Origin: Ficedula albicollis
Taxonomy: Eukaryota > Chordata > Aves > Passeriformes > Muscicapidae
Length of the DNA stretch: 64,000 bases
NCBI RefSeq assembly: GCF_000247815.1
Contig: NC_021672.1
Span: 69,104,926-69,168,925, forward strand
Direction: 5' to 3'
Shown: positions 32,774 through 45,084 of the stretch, in pieces
Layout: each line of letters opens with the position of its first letter
Numbering within the stretch: the first letter of the stretch is position 1
Position numbers and translations under genes: made by a program
The notes under the pieces: model-generated
Seen by the model: only the letters and a program-made list of their open reading frames with translations
What the model was told of the DNA's origin: nothing
Databases searched by the model: none

Positions 32774-35700
32774 ATAATTGAATGCTCTAATTATATAACA
32801 AATTTGAATGTCACAATGTAGATTTGCTTCATCACAGCTGTGTTCTGGGACCCATGACCTTCATCTTGTTGCTCCCACTGCATAAAGCTGGGTTACTAAA
32901 GCACATGGCCTCACCTGGGAAACACCATGTTGTATGATTACATGCAATGTGTCCTTCTATTACTGATGAGCTATGATTTTTATCCTTGCTGCTGTCAGCC
33001 TTGCAAGCAGCAGGTGTTCCAGGCAGTGATATTTCAGTCAAGGTTCTGATTCCAGAAAATAAGCCTGTTCTTCGATGCACTCCTATTCAGAAAAGTGTGT
33101 AAACACTTTGAAACTTCTCTTCAGTAGGTGCTTAAAAAAAAGGCCCATATTTAAGAGTCCCTCCTGAATGAAGCTCTTTACTTCAACCACTATATACATA
33201 TAAATACATATGGATCTTGATGGACAGACTCCCAACATTTTATACACACACACACACACACTCACACACACACATATCTGTATTTAGTTATTTAACTTGG
33301 AGAACAAGAACAAGCTAATTTTGGAAATGAGGTTAAGCCTGTGAAAGTAATGAAAAAATTCTCATTATGAAGACACGTAAGAAACACTGATGCTCCTTTA
33401 TGGAGGCAGGTATCTAAAATAACAGCAGTCTGTGCTCAAAACACAGACACAGGCTGCTGCTCAGGACATAGGGATATATTTAGTGCTAGAAGGTGGGAAA
33501 ATTTCACCAGCTACCATTGAGGAATCTGGGCTGTGTGTGGGCTTGATATTATGAGAAATGTAGAAGAAAGCTGAGAACAGACTGTAGAGATTTACTTTTC
33601 TAAGAAGCACAGATTTAGTGCTTTTTTGTTAAAACTTGGCTAAGAAAATGATTGAGAATTGTAGCAGAAACAATTTATCCAGAAGGCATTCAATGTACCC
33701 CCTTATTTCAACAAGGAATCACCTCAGAAAGCACACTCAGATCTAAGTTCAAACTTCAAAAGCAAAAACAACTTGGTAGATAGTGCAAATAAAAAGAGGA
33801 CTACTTACTTTATAGATATTACTAACCTTGCAGATGAACACCAGATTGCACACCAAATATTTATGGTTAAACAGCAGAACTGTCTGTAATACAACACAGT
33901 TTGATTAAAGATCTTCCATTCAGTCTAGGTCATGAAAATAAACCATCATTGCTAATGCCACCAGTAGACTCTAGATACCTTTGAAGATTCAGGAAAGGCA
34001 AAGCCCCTTTAATTAGGGATCAAGTAATTTCCACTGGCATGACTACCTGAGTCCCACACCTGCCAACTCTCCTGGACATGGACTCTCTCCCCAGTCCACC
34101 ATGGCTGCAGCAATTACCCAGTGATGCCTGGGCAAGAGGTTTTCCCTGGCTCCTTGAAGTACTTGGCACAGTGCTTTCACCTGGACAGCAGCTACTCTTT
34201 GCATCTCTGGAGCAAGAGCATTATTTTCCTCTCCTTTGGCAAGGTTCACAACTCTTACCTCCAGTGGCAAGCTCGCTAATGCAAGTTTTGCTTTGCAGAG
34301 CAAACAAAGCACTCATGGAGAATATATTGGATTCTCTTTGCAGCCCTTATGTTATTCTCGCTGTGGAAGGTAGCATCTTCCATTTCTTGCCATCATTCTC
34401 TGCTGTTTCTAGCACACATGGTTGGGATTGATCACCATCACTCCTGTCAGGTGGGTCTTCTTCACACACACTGGATCATCTCTGGGGGAATTCTTGGGGA
34501 TTGCCATTCAGAGAATGCACAACAATTATATCCCGTGCTCCCTGCTGACTGTGGTGGAAGGAGAGGATTGTGGTGGGCAGTTCAACTCTTTGCTGAGACA
34601 GAGACCATCATTCAGACTTTTTCATAGGTACTTTCTTTTTCTCAAGGCATCTAGTTTTCCTAGCACCTTTGATGTCTCTGTTTTCCAGGATCTATTTTAG
34701 CATTGTAATTACATGTAAATAATAATTCTAAAATTTTTTTTTTTTCATCTGAAACAGAATATCTTGAATTTCCATATGCTGAAATGAGTGGTGGAAGACT
34801 CTCCTATTTTTACTGTCAGTTCTTTCCTAATTAGTCACAAGTGGGATATGGGCAGGATTGGCAAGCTCTGCTTTCCCAGAATTTGTGTTTTCTAGCTTGA
34901 CTTTGATGCTTGGTATTAAGCTTTCAGGGATGTTTGCTTTGATAACTGATTTTGAATCCTATCTGGCTTACTTCTTTTTCTAGGTTATGTATCTTCACAG
35001 GTTTTTTCAGGTCAATGGCTCAGTAAAGCAGTGCTACTAGCACGATTTATGCTTCCAAGATATGTGCAACCCACCTCACAGAATGCTGCTGCTCGTGCAC
35101 AGTAGCTATGTATGATGATGCTAAACAGCCCCAGAAAGCAAGTGTAGCCTTGCTTCACACCAGTGTTCAAAAGAGACCAGTCTCTTCCTTAGATGGACTC
35201 CCAGATGCAGCCATCACCCCTCTCTGCAAGGCTGTGATGATGGAGTAAGAGCTGAAGTTCCACAAGGCATTCCTGAGGCCCATGTCAAGCAACCTGAAAA
35301 AATAACCAATGAAGATGGTGATGAGCAAAGCATGTCATTGCATGTGTTCTTTGCATGGATATCTGGTTTTCTGGGCCCGAGTCCAGAGGGTGCTCTCCTC
35401 CAGTTCTGTGTCATCTTGCATGGTATTCCACTGCAAATGCCCTATAGCATAGGGCAGAGAGAAACTTTCCCAGTCTCACATTTTAATATTTTAACTACAT
35501 GTTTCATCTTGTAAACTTTTGACAATTTTTTCCTAGGTTTTTTTTTGACAACTTTTTAAATTTTACTTATGCAGTGACATCATGGTCTCTTAGCATTTCT
35601 ACTGCAACCAAAATGTTTTTCATTGTGTTTTTGCTGCTACCTACTGGACTACAATTTGGTTTTTTGATGTCATCACTGCACCAACGGCAATCTCTTTTCT

Positions 35701-36050
35701 AAGAGATTCACATCACCTCATGTTACAGAATCTCATGTCAAAGTAGGGCTAACTTTCTGCTGCTGACTTCTTTAAAATGCATTGCTGATCCATATTATCT
35801 CTGTTGCACATATTTCCCTATCTTTGCTTTTGATCAGCCCATTTCCTGTTTAAACTACCCACACAGGATTTCTGTAACTCGGTAAACAAGATCTGTGGTT
35901 TCCTACCAGGGCATGAGATTTCAATTTCAAGTGCTAGGTATTTGATACATCTCTGTTCATCTTTCCTTTGCATCTTTACAAAGGACATTATTTCTCACTG
36001 ATTTGTTTGCTCTCACGTTCCCTCCTGTAATTCCACACTTTTCATTGTCT
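32774..36050. other. AT-rich noncoding DNA with a CA microsatellite
   Basis: A CA repeat with one CTCA interruption lies at about 33243-33274. Frames of up to 117 codons (34078-34431 on +) have no recognisable domain. No transposon recognised. Confidence 0.5.
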
Positions 36051-36056
36051 CAGCAA

Positions 36057-36398
36057 TGTGGAAGATCAGACAGCTACAAAACTGAGCTTGGTAGCACTGC
36101 AGACCTGCTGGCCCTGGTACAGTGGAGGCTGCGGGAGAGATAAACTCAAGGCAAGAACAAAAACAAAGACATCATGTCTGGTCACTCTAACTGATGAGAG
36201 AAGATGTAACAAGGACAGTGCTGGTGCAAGAGAATGTAACAGGGACTTGATAACCAAAGAGATTGTGTTGCTAAGGGAACAGAGGCAAAAGGGTCCAGGT
36301 GGAAAATTTTGGACATTAGAGAACTATAAACACTGGTGATTAGTGTAATAAACTGGCTTCAATTGCATAGCATGGTCCATGTCCCTTCCATCACCACA
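36057..36398 (+). mobile_element. Candidate solo LTR, 342 bp, retroviral
   Basis: Begins TGTGG and ends CCACA, a perfect 5-base terminal inverted repeat. It is flanked by CAGCAA (36051-36056) and CAGCAC (36399-36404), a 6-base duplication with one mismatch, as in ERVK or alpharetrovirus-like insertions. A TATA box (CTATAAA, 36324-36330) and a poly(A) signal (AATAAA, 36348-36353) stand in the order and close spacing expected of U3 and R, and the length resembles that of alpharetroviral LTRs. No internal region adjoins. The 93-codon + frame inside it is incidental. The family is not confirmed. Confidence 0.55.
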
Positions 36399-36404
36399 CA
36401 GCAC

Positions 36405-39400
36405 TTTAGAATTATTATTTCTGAGTTTTAATTTCCTTTATGAAGCACCTTTTTTGAGCTTACCCGATTTGTTCTGCCCATCCTTCCCAGATTTTTCTGC
36501 TTGGCATTTTAAAGACCATCACTGGTACCTCCAGTTATATAGAACATCTGACCCTGCAGGGTGTTTGTGTCAGTATCTTTCTGAGACTTTTTGCCATCTG
36601 GCAAGACCCATGTGTTTAAGCCAGCAAGGTGCTTAAAAATGCACCAAACAAGTACAGATAAGTCTGTCTCCCACCATATTAGTAGATCTTTCACACTCAC
36701 ACTATTTTAACACAAGGCCTAGGTAGGCCATGCAACCCCAAGTCTGCTTGACTAAAAAAAGGTTGCTAACTTGTAAATGACAATACAAGCACTTAAGCCA
36801 AGAAAGATATATTGAAAAAAAAAATGTAACAAGAACAGGAGTGAAATTGTTGAGTTGGCAGCAGTCACTTGAGGTCTCATGGAAAAATTAACAACTGAAA
36901 TAACTCTAAAACTCTGAGAAAAAAAAAAATCAAAATAGAATATAGCACCTCAGCAAAACTGAGGATCACCCTATTGTAAGGAGCAATGAAGTCTGGCACT
37001 TCCTCATATGATTACCATCTGCCTGACCAGCAGAAATCCAGTGGTTACCTGCATCAGAGATGGTGAGGGTATTAATGCTTAGGCTAATAGCACATTACTC
37101 ACTCCCATTTATTATGTGTGCAATCCAACAAATAGCATAATTGCTCCACACTCATAAATTGTGTTTGTGATCCTGCTTTTGAGCCTCCATGCAGAGGAAA
37201 AGACACCCATATTAAAGTGAACAAAAATGCTGAGAGGGTTATACTACACCATTGCTCTATTTCTTGATTGCTATATTCATCTTTGTTATTGAAGTGGTCT
37301 ATGAAAAGAAATAGGCTGAGTTTTGGTATTTCTTAATTCCTACTATGAAGGCCATTTTGTAAATGTATTCTTGTGTTCTTCTCCACATTTCTCTGTCATA
37401 GCCAACATTGTGCAACCTCTGTTTTGGCATGTGGGGTGCCATGCATTGCTCAGATCACCTGTTTGGTTGGCACACTTCCTTCTTCTCCATCCTAGCTGCC
37501 AGATGACTTGTCTGCCTTCCTGGGGTGACTCAGCCTGCAAGCTGCTGGCTTACCTGTCACTGCCCCTGTCCTCCACACGTGGATGTGAGTCAAGGCAGGA
37601 TGTGGGAGGAGATGGAAGCACAGCCCAATTATAGAATGAAGAATGCAGGTGGGAATGCCTGAAATAAATATTGGTAGAGTGCAAACTCTGGATTTCTTCC
37701 TAAAATCTTAAGCTCTATCTACTTCTTAAGATGACTTCCAGCAGAGCAAAGAATTGGGCTCATCTTGCAATCTAAGAATTTGGTGTTCACAGATGCATAA
37801 TAGAATCAGGCAATTCTCTGTGTCACCCAATAGCTGAAGAAGCTAGCCACCAAAGCTGGAAAAAAGAAAAAAAATAGCTAGGAACAAGTGTAAATAAAAG
37901 TTGTCTTTTGAAGGTGAAGTAAGTTTTTCTTCAGCTCAACAAGATTTTAAAAAATACATTAAACAGCAGTGGGAGTGTCAAGGTTTGGAAGAAAATGCTG
38001 AAGAATATGGAGGGATTAGAAAAAGTGACTTTGAAAAAAAAAAAAGGCTTATAGAAGCCCCATGCTGTCTTGTAGCATGGTCAGCTGTAACCCTCCAGAC
38101 TCATCAAGGAGACAGTTGTCCTGACCTTGGGGAAGGAAGGAAGGGTGAGTCTGCTGTTCTGTACATTTTGGCTGTGTGAGCAGCCCTCAGTGACTGGCCA
38201 GCACCTGATGATCTGCCCAGCAACACGACCCCGGCAGCCTGCCAGCACTCGGTGATTTAGTTCAGCAGCAGCACTGAAAACTTTCTTTCAACATTGGTGA
38301 ATGGATCAGCACAGATATGTGACCTCACCAGGCTTGACACAGTCAACAAAATATTTCTGGTGCACATGCAGTTGTTTATCAAGCTGTGCAAGCATGCAGT
38401 GCTGCTGTCACCTCAAAGCAGCAGAGTTAATTTTAACACACCCTGATGTTTCTTGGAAGTCAAAGGAAATCAAGTTCCAATTGAAATTTGGGCATAAGTG
38501 TAAATGTCTGCCAAACCATGGCCTGTACACATGACCTGATGCCTGGTTTCTATTTTCTGGTTTACAAATGTTCAAAAAATCCTTCAGTTGTGAAACTACC
38601 CAAACTCTCTTGCAACATGAATAAGACTTTTGTTTCTTCAGATATAATAGAGTATATGGCAAAGAAAATACATGAATTGTGAATGGATTACTACATATGG
38701 CTCTCTGGGTTAAAAAGATGATTCTTCCATGCTCACAATTAACATTACCCTCCTCAATTCCCATCATTAATTGTTGCTGCAAATGAGCAGCTTCTTAGAG
38801 AAGAACAAGACCCAGATTACTGTTGGAGCTGAAGGCATCTCACCTTCTCCAGCCTGAGAGCTGTGTGGACACCAAGCAGCTAACACTGGTCCACTGATCA
38901 CAAAGACCACAGCTAGCCCAGACAATCTGCCCTTTTTCCTACAAAACTGGCTGGAGCTGGAGAAGAGCTGGGACAACTAGGAGGATGATGTAGACACAAG
39001 TCACGAGCCCAAAGAAACCACGTTCCCATGGTTCCAATACTCCACTCCAGATATATCTGTCAACTTCCAGTGGTGCCACCTGATAGAAGCATATCAAACC
39101 AATATTTAAGAAAAAAATAATTCAATTACTCACCAAGCTAGTGATTCTATTGACATCATATGTGAGGGTTTTGAACATATTTTGAAGGAAGGATAGGTGG
39201 ATAAATGGGCGAAGAGATTAAAATGAATTGGTAACTTGAAAAGGATAGATCATGCTACAAATCATTTTTTCAATAAAAATGGAGACAAACATGCTTTCAG
39301 GATATTGGAAAATAATAACATTTGGTATAAATCAAGCCTTAGTGAAAGTGCTAAATGATGCTTGTATAGTTAAGCCACATTCAACATGGTGTGCATTCAA

Positions 39401-40796
39401 TACACACTATGGTGATAGGTAATGTCATTTAGGAATGCATAACATAGATAATCAGCAAAAACAGATCAGTAAGTAAGGCTGACCATTATCCTTCCTCCTG
39501 CTAACACTCTCAAGTCTTTAAAACACATTGTTTGAGTACAATAAGCTTTACCGTTACATTTCTTAGCTAAATTGTGATTGAAGTGTGTGATATATGCAAA
39601 GGCACATGTGATGGGATTCCATAAACTAGTGAAAATATGAACCCAGTTAAGTTGAGGACTATGGAGGGAGAGGACCTGAGAAGTTAGGATACAGCCCCAG
39701 GAAGTAGGTGAAGGATATGAAAAAGGAGAGGAGAATGTTCCTTGTAAAGGAACTGGAAAGGGAATTCAAACACAAGAAAAATGGGATGATGCAGGCCTGA
39801 GAGGACCCTGTGCAGCAGGGATATCACATCCAACTCAAGTGCTCCAGCACATTATCACCACTGCCCTTGCTATTAGCATGGGAGCTCAAAGTGAATTGCC
39901 ACTAAACCAAACCAACTGCTGCTGTCTTCTGTCTAAGGGGGAGGGGGTGTTACATCCTTTGGTCAGAACATCATGACTTGTGGTTTGCACAGCATACCCC
40001 AAATGCAGACAGACGGAGTAAAAACTGAAAACAAAGCCCTTTCTGCCCTAAGAGATTCAGTGTAGGAACACAAATTTACCCACTTTTCTGGACAGCTGTC
40101 CAGACTTCCTCCTGCTACATCCTTTATGAAACCTCCAAAATGCCAGAAACTGCGACACAGATTCGGTGCAATTTATTCCTTCTTCTGAACAATGCTCTCC
40201 CATCTGGTTTCCTGATTCTGTAGGTGATAACTTAATGACTGCCACTGGTACTTCCTGGGATTAGATGGTTGGGTTTTTCCACATTGCTTCTATCAACTCG
40301 GGCCCTTCTTGGGAGAAAAAAAGACTAGATTTAGGTTAAAGCATTGTGATACAAATGAACAGTTACCCCCAGCACGGCTCTGTGGATTGAATAGGCTGAA
40401 TTGAGACGTGTTTTCTTCATAAAAGTGTACCACTGCAGTAAGAGAAGCCCACTGATTTCTTTAGGAAGAATTAATTAGACAGAAAAGAGATACTGAAAGA
40501 GCCTGAGTTAAATGGGCGAAAATAGAAAAAAAAAAAGACACAGCGGTGGCTGGGGAAGTGAGGTAGCTAAAAGAAAAGAAAGTAACAATGAGTTAACCAG
40601 GGGGAGAAAGTATATGCTGCATTATTTCATACAACATCACTGACAAAGTATGGCAATACCAGCAGATTCCTGGCTGGATCTGTGGCAGCCCTGCAGCTCC
40701 ATCCTCCCAGCCACGGTGAGGGAGCTGCACCAGCTTTGTTTCACTCGCCAGGCGAGGAGCAGCATCCTGGGGCCCTTGCTGAAGTCCTAGAGTGGT
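36405..40796. other. AT-rich noncoding DNA, no gene recognised
   Basis: Frames of up to 124 codons (38408-38782, minus) carry no recognisable domain. A weak degenerate repeat of TGCCAGCAC-type text lies at about 38190-38275. No transposon recognised. Confidence 0.45.
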
Positions 40797-40873
40797 TTAA
40801 GCAGCTTAATCTGCTTTATAAGCTTACAGTATTTAAGTCTTCAAAGCTGCTTAAAGCTATTTAAGCTGCTTAA
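40797..40873. repeat. 13-bp perfect inverted repeat with a 51-bp spacer
   Basis: TTAAGCAGCTTAA (40797-40809) is the exact reverse complement of TTAAGCTGCTTAA (40861-40873). A further AAGCTGCTTAAAGC lies between them (40843-40856), so more than one hairpin can form. Function unknown. Confidence 0.6.
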
Positions 40874-41027
40874 GACACTTTAGTGTGTTGGTGTGTGCGA
40901 TGGGGCTGTACCAACACCCTGGCCTGCAAAGCAGAGTCCACCTTCATATTTACAGGTGCCAGCAATGAAATCACCTCGCTGGGGCTGCCCTGAGCAAGCT
41001 CAGCTCAGTTCTCTTCTCATGGGTCAC

Positions 41028-41095
41028 AGAATTGTAGAAGGGCTCAGTTTGGAGGAGACTTTTAAAGGTCATCCACCCCAACCCCCATTGTCTAA
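41028..41095 (-). mobile_element. CR1 LINE, short 3' end scrap (minus orientation)
   Basis: TCACAGAATTGTAGAAGGGC, then TTTGGAGGAGACTTTTAAAGG and TCATCCACCCCAACCCCCA, match the CR1 3' terminus read from the opposite strand (TCATAGAATCATAGAATGG-type text, then GGAAGGGACCTTAAAGATCATC). Only about 70 bases are clear. Confidence 0.75.
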
Positions 41096-43028
41096 TTGTC
41101 CCTCCCTGTGCTTTGGGATTAAGGCTGCCCTTGGCACCTGACATGTTTGTCCCAGAATTTCTTTGAAATTCTGCAAGTTTTTTACTGCTGTTGATCCAAG
41201 GGTGGGGTGTCTAATGACATACCTGATACAAGCCAGATGTGTTATGTCAGCACAGCAAAATTCACACGCTCCAGTGGTTTTCTTATAAGAGAGAAAGTCC
41301 TTGTGCAGCATGAAATCCTTATTTTGGTTTCTAAATGTCATATGTAGTTTAAAAAGAACAAAAGAACCAGTGGATATTCACTGATGTACAGCCTATAAAC
41401 ACCAAAACTAAATATTCATAAATTTCTGGAAAGTTGTAACCCTGATCCTATCTCTGAGGATCATCTTTTACCAGATTAAAATAACAATGGTGACTGAAAA
41501 CACTCCTAGTTTAGAGTCATATTTTGGCCAACACTACAGTCCACACTGATGAGCACAGATTTCTCCAGAAAACATTTTTGAGCCAGTTATTTTCATATTA
41601 AGTAGTGACTAGAATTTGTCAGAAGTTTTATGTGGGTTTGAATTTCTAACAAAGAGCATTTTTTCTGAAAAAAACTTAGTTATAAACAGTAAAAAAAAAA
41701 ATGAAATAGAAAAAATAAATGGGTTTGCTCAGTTTTCCTTTGTGAGTATGATATTAAAGAGATTTATTTTGAGCTAACACAAAAAATATCATATTGCAGA
41801 ATGTTATTTTACTTGCACAGTAATTCTGGTTGGCATTTTCTTGTGTATACAAGGGCTCTGTGCTCCCCTAGCTAAGATATACATACATATATATATATAT
41901 ACACACACACACACATATATATATATGTGGATATGTGGTACACAATGACTGCAACATTTTGGGTTTTAAATGTTGAAATGCTCAGTTGTAATTCAAGCCC
42001 TCATAACTTTCCAGCCTTTTCAAAACATTTACATGTTTTTTCTCATTCCCATTCTTCTAATTTTCCAAAATACAAAAACATCCTGAAACTTTGAATGAAA
42101 ATAATTGCTAAAACAGAACTTCTCACAGGTTGAGAAGTCTGCACTTGTTAGTTTTGCTGATGTCTATATCTGTGCTGTTGTTTGCAGACCCACTGGCATG
42201 AAAACAAGATTTTGTCCTTTTCCATTGGCAAAGATTATTTGATCTGTGTTTATTCTGGAGATGTTTGTTTAATTCCTCATTTGAGCACTATCATAAATGA
42301 TTAGGTCATTACTGCCCTGGGAAAAGAACTAGTTTAATTATTAAACTTGTACTTGCAAAGCTCTTCAACAGCTCAGAAAAACACGGTAGCTTGCACATGA
42401 ATGATAGAAGTATAGATTTGGATGGAATCTCAAGGGGTTATGTAGTTTGTTATTCCTCAATATTTTTAATCAAAGTTGTTCCTGAGGTAAAATAGAAACA
42501 AACCCAAAATTCCACAAAACAAAATCAAAGGAAAGATGTTGGAAAAAGAAATACCAAAGAGCAACCTGTTCAATAATCCATAACAGCAATTGAATCCGTA
42601 ACAGCTCAGAACCACACATGGAATTTTCAAATGCTTTCTTAAAATAATGTGAAAATACGTTATGGATTACCTTGTAGTAATTTGTACGCTCTGTCACAGT
42701 TCCAGAGATCTCACCCACCTGCTACAAAACATGCACCTGGGCCATCTCCCAGCTTCAAAGAAAGTCCACAACTGTCTTGATAAGTGCAGATGGCAGTCCC
42801 TCTGATTTGTATCTGGAATCAATAATGGCAAATATTATACAACTTTCTTGGCTAATATATTCTAGCAGTAATCTTTTCTTCTAGTTAGAATGTGTTATTG
42901 TCATACTTATTGTAGCTGGAAAAGGTTTTTTGATATTCTTTGTGTCATCAGTGGGCATGGAAAAGCATTAAACTATCCTCTTTGTCATAGTCTTTTATGT
43001 ACTTAAAGCCTGTTGAATGGCACATAAC
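41096..43028. other. AT-rich noncoding DNA with a TA/CA microsatellite
   Basis: A compound TA/CA/TA microsatellite lies at about 41881-41929. No gene or transposon recognised. Confidence 0.5.
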
Positions 43029-43049
43029 TTTTTTTTTTTTTTTTTTTTT
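43029..43049. repeat. T run, about 21 bp
   Basis: A simple homopolymer just left of the old CR1 fragment. It may be an A-rich stretch of another element read on the minus strand, but it could equally be independent. Confidence 0.6.
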
Positions 43050-43084
43050 AAGATTAAAACAAAACTAGAACTTGCAACCTTGCT

Positions 43085-44470
43085 CTATGGATCCAGTTTT
43101 CCAGTCTTCACCCTTGTTGATCTTTGGATTGCATCCAGCTGATCTACATCTTTCTGAAATTATGGTGCCTCAGTAAAACAGTATTTTAGCTGAGGCCTCA
43201 CCAGTGCCAAGAAAAGCATGCTAATTATTTCATCTTACATACATTGTCTTGAGCAGACAATTCAAGAAGATCTAGAATTACATTTATCTCTTTTCCTCAA
43301 CAGCATCACACTGTTGGCTCATTCATGGCCCTCATTAATCACTACATCTATATCTGCAGTGGCATTTTGTGGTTACGCTTTTGATTTCATCCTCCCAAAT
43401 GTAGCCCTCTGTGAACACCTTAACTCAAATTTTTCATGTTGGATTTCACATTTCACATGGATATTTTTGAATTTTAATTCTGTCCCTGAGCATATTCTGC
43501 AAATCTTTACATATTGTCACCTGGCAAGCTTATAGATATATAATTATTTCTAATTCTGTCACCTAAACCTTTATTGAAACGTTAACAGAGGAGTTAATAT
43601 TTCAATAAAGGAGTTATGCATTAGGAGTTGTGCAGATACCAACCACCATGTATTAGGTGTACTTTTGACAGTGGATTGAATTAGGAGTGATTTCAAATAG
43701 AACAGCTTTCCCCAGTTCATTTATGAGCATGCAGGATGATGTCAAAAGCCTTACTCAGGTCAAGATACATCTTGGGTCTTACATACAGTCATTTGAACTG
43801 CTTTTCCTTATCTTTTGGACCAGTTACCTCATTCAAGAAGGAAATTAGGTTAGTTTGACAAATTCATGTTGGATGCTTCTTATCACCTTCTTCTTATGTT
43901 GTGCGTGAATTTACTTCTCAATAATTTGTCTCATTATCTTTCTCAGTACTGACGTTAGGCGGAGTACTCTGTAATTCCCTTTTCTCATTATCTTTCTCAG
44001 TACTGACGTTAGGCAGAGTACTCTGTAATTCCCTGGCCATGTATTAGGTGTACTTTTGACAGTGGATTGAATTAGGAGTGATTTCAAATAGAACAGCTTT
44101 CCCCAGTTCATTTATGAGCATGCAGGATGATGTCAAAAGCCTTACTCAGGTCAAGATACATCTTGGGTCTTACATACAGTCATTTGAACTGCTTTTCCTT
44201 ATCTTTTGGACCAGTTACCTCATTCAAGAAGGAAATTAGGTTAGTTTGACAAATTCATGTTGGATGCTTCTTATCACCTTCTTCTTATGTTGTGCGTGAA
44301 TTTACTTCTCAATAATTTGTCTCATTATCTTTCTCAGTACTGACGTTAGGCGGAGTACTCTGTAATTCCCTTTGTTCTTTCTTTCCCTTTTTTTAAAGCA
44401 GGAACAGTTATAGCCCTACAAACAGCCAACAACTTCTTAATAGTGTCGAAATCTAAACCTGCTGCTAATG
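43085..44470 (-). mobile_element. Ancient CR1-type LINE fragment (ORF2 reverse transcriptase to 3' region)
   Basis: Read on the minus strand, 44320-44380 encodes a decayed reverse-transcriptase motif (NYR, LTSV, KIM, QII in order), matching NYRPVSLTSV...K(V/I)MEQII of CR1 ORF2. Towards lower coordinates come other landmarks of old amniote CR1 on the + strand: GTCAAAAGCCTTACTCAGGTC, AAGAAGGAAATTAGGTTAG, AGCATCACACTGTTGGCTCA and TGAGGCCTCACCAGTGCC. There are many stops and frameshifts. The fragment is about 1 kb without a later internal duplication of 391 bp. It predates the other CR1 copies here and probably belongs to a lineage shared by many amniotes. Assigned from memory of consensus wording, not by search. 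Confidence 0.82.
43646..44373. repeat. Nested tandem duplication [AB][B'][AB] inside the old CR1, period 391 bp
   Basis: A (43646-43928) and B (43929-43982) are followed by B' (43983-44036), then A and B again (44037-44373). The outer copies look identical over some 330 bases, although the CR1 sequence itself is badly decayed. The duplication is therefore far younger than the insertion, or an assembly product. B' has AGGCAGAG where B has AGGCGGAG. The NYR..LTSV..KIM motif appears three times as a result. Confidence 0.95.
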
Positions 44471-44478
44471 CCAAATTT

Positions 44479-44599
44479 AAGAAACAAAAACCTTACTAAA
44501 TTTTTCTTTTCCTTTTTTGCAACTCAGGTGCCATGATGTAAGAAACAAAAACCTTACTAAATTTTTCTTTTCCTTTTTTGCAACTCAGGTGCCATGATG
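44479..44599. repeat. Two-copy tandem duplication, 61-bp unit
   Basis: Copies 44479-44539 and 44540-44599 begin AAGAAACAAAAACC and end GGTGCCATGATG, with no difference seen except at the last base. Confidence 0.95.
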
Positions 44600-44956
44600 G
44601 GAAGAATTAAGGAAGAGCAAGGCTTTAAACGGAGTGCGTGTTTGGTTTGAAATAATTTACAAAATATATGCATTGTAACGTCAGATTTCTGCTAATTACC
44701 AAAAATTGTAAGTATTATGCTGACTGCATTTCCTTCTTAGGCTACATAGTTGCTGTAGGCCCTGGTGACTTATTCACTCCTTCAGGAACTTTCAGAGATA
44801 AGCCAAAAGCCCAGCAGGTATTAAGTGAATTTCAGCAAGCACTGGAGACTTGCATACATCTGACTTATTCAAACAGTCTTGTACTTGTTTTTTTCCCTAC
44901 CCTGGCATATGTCATTCTGTTAGAAAATAGCATTGTTAAATACCTATCGTTAATGT
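44600..44956. other. Exon-like stretch, not assigned
   Basis: Around 44740-44818 a pyrimidine-rich TTTCCTTCTTAG precedes an open stretch that ends at CAGCAG/GTATTA, so it has both acceptor-like and donor-like borders. It lies in a 98-codon + frame (44668-44964). I recognise no protein, and the neighbourhood is repeat-derived. Confidence 0.25.
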
Positions 44957-45084
44957 CCATGTAAAGGAAGAAGCAAAATTAATAAAACATTTCCCTCATA
45001 TCTGTTAATTGTGTCTCTGCCCATGTAAAGGAAGAAGCAAAATTAATAAAACTTTTCTTCATATCTGTTAATTGTGTCTCTGTC
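44957..45084. repeat. Two-copy tandem duplication, 64-bp unit
   Basis: Copies 44957-45020 and 45021-45084 begin CCATGTAAAGGAAGAAGC. They differ at a few sites near the middle (ACATTTCCCTCA/ACTTTTCTTCA). Confidence 0.94.
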
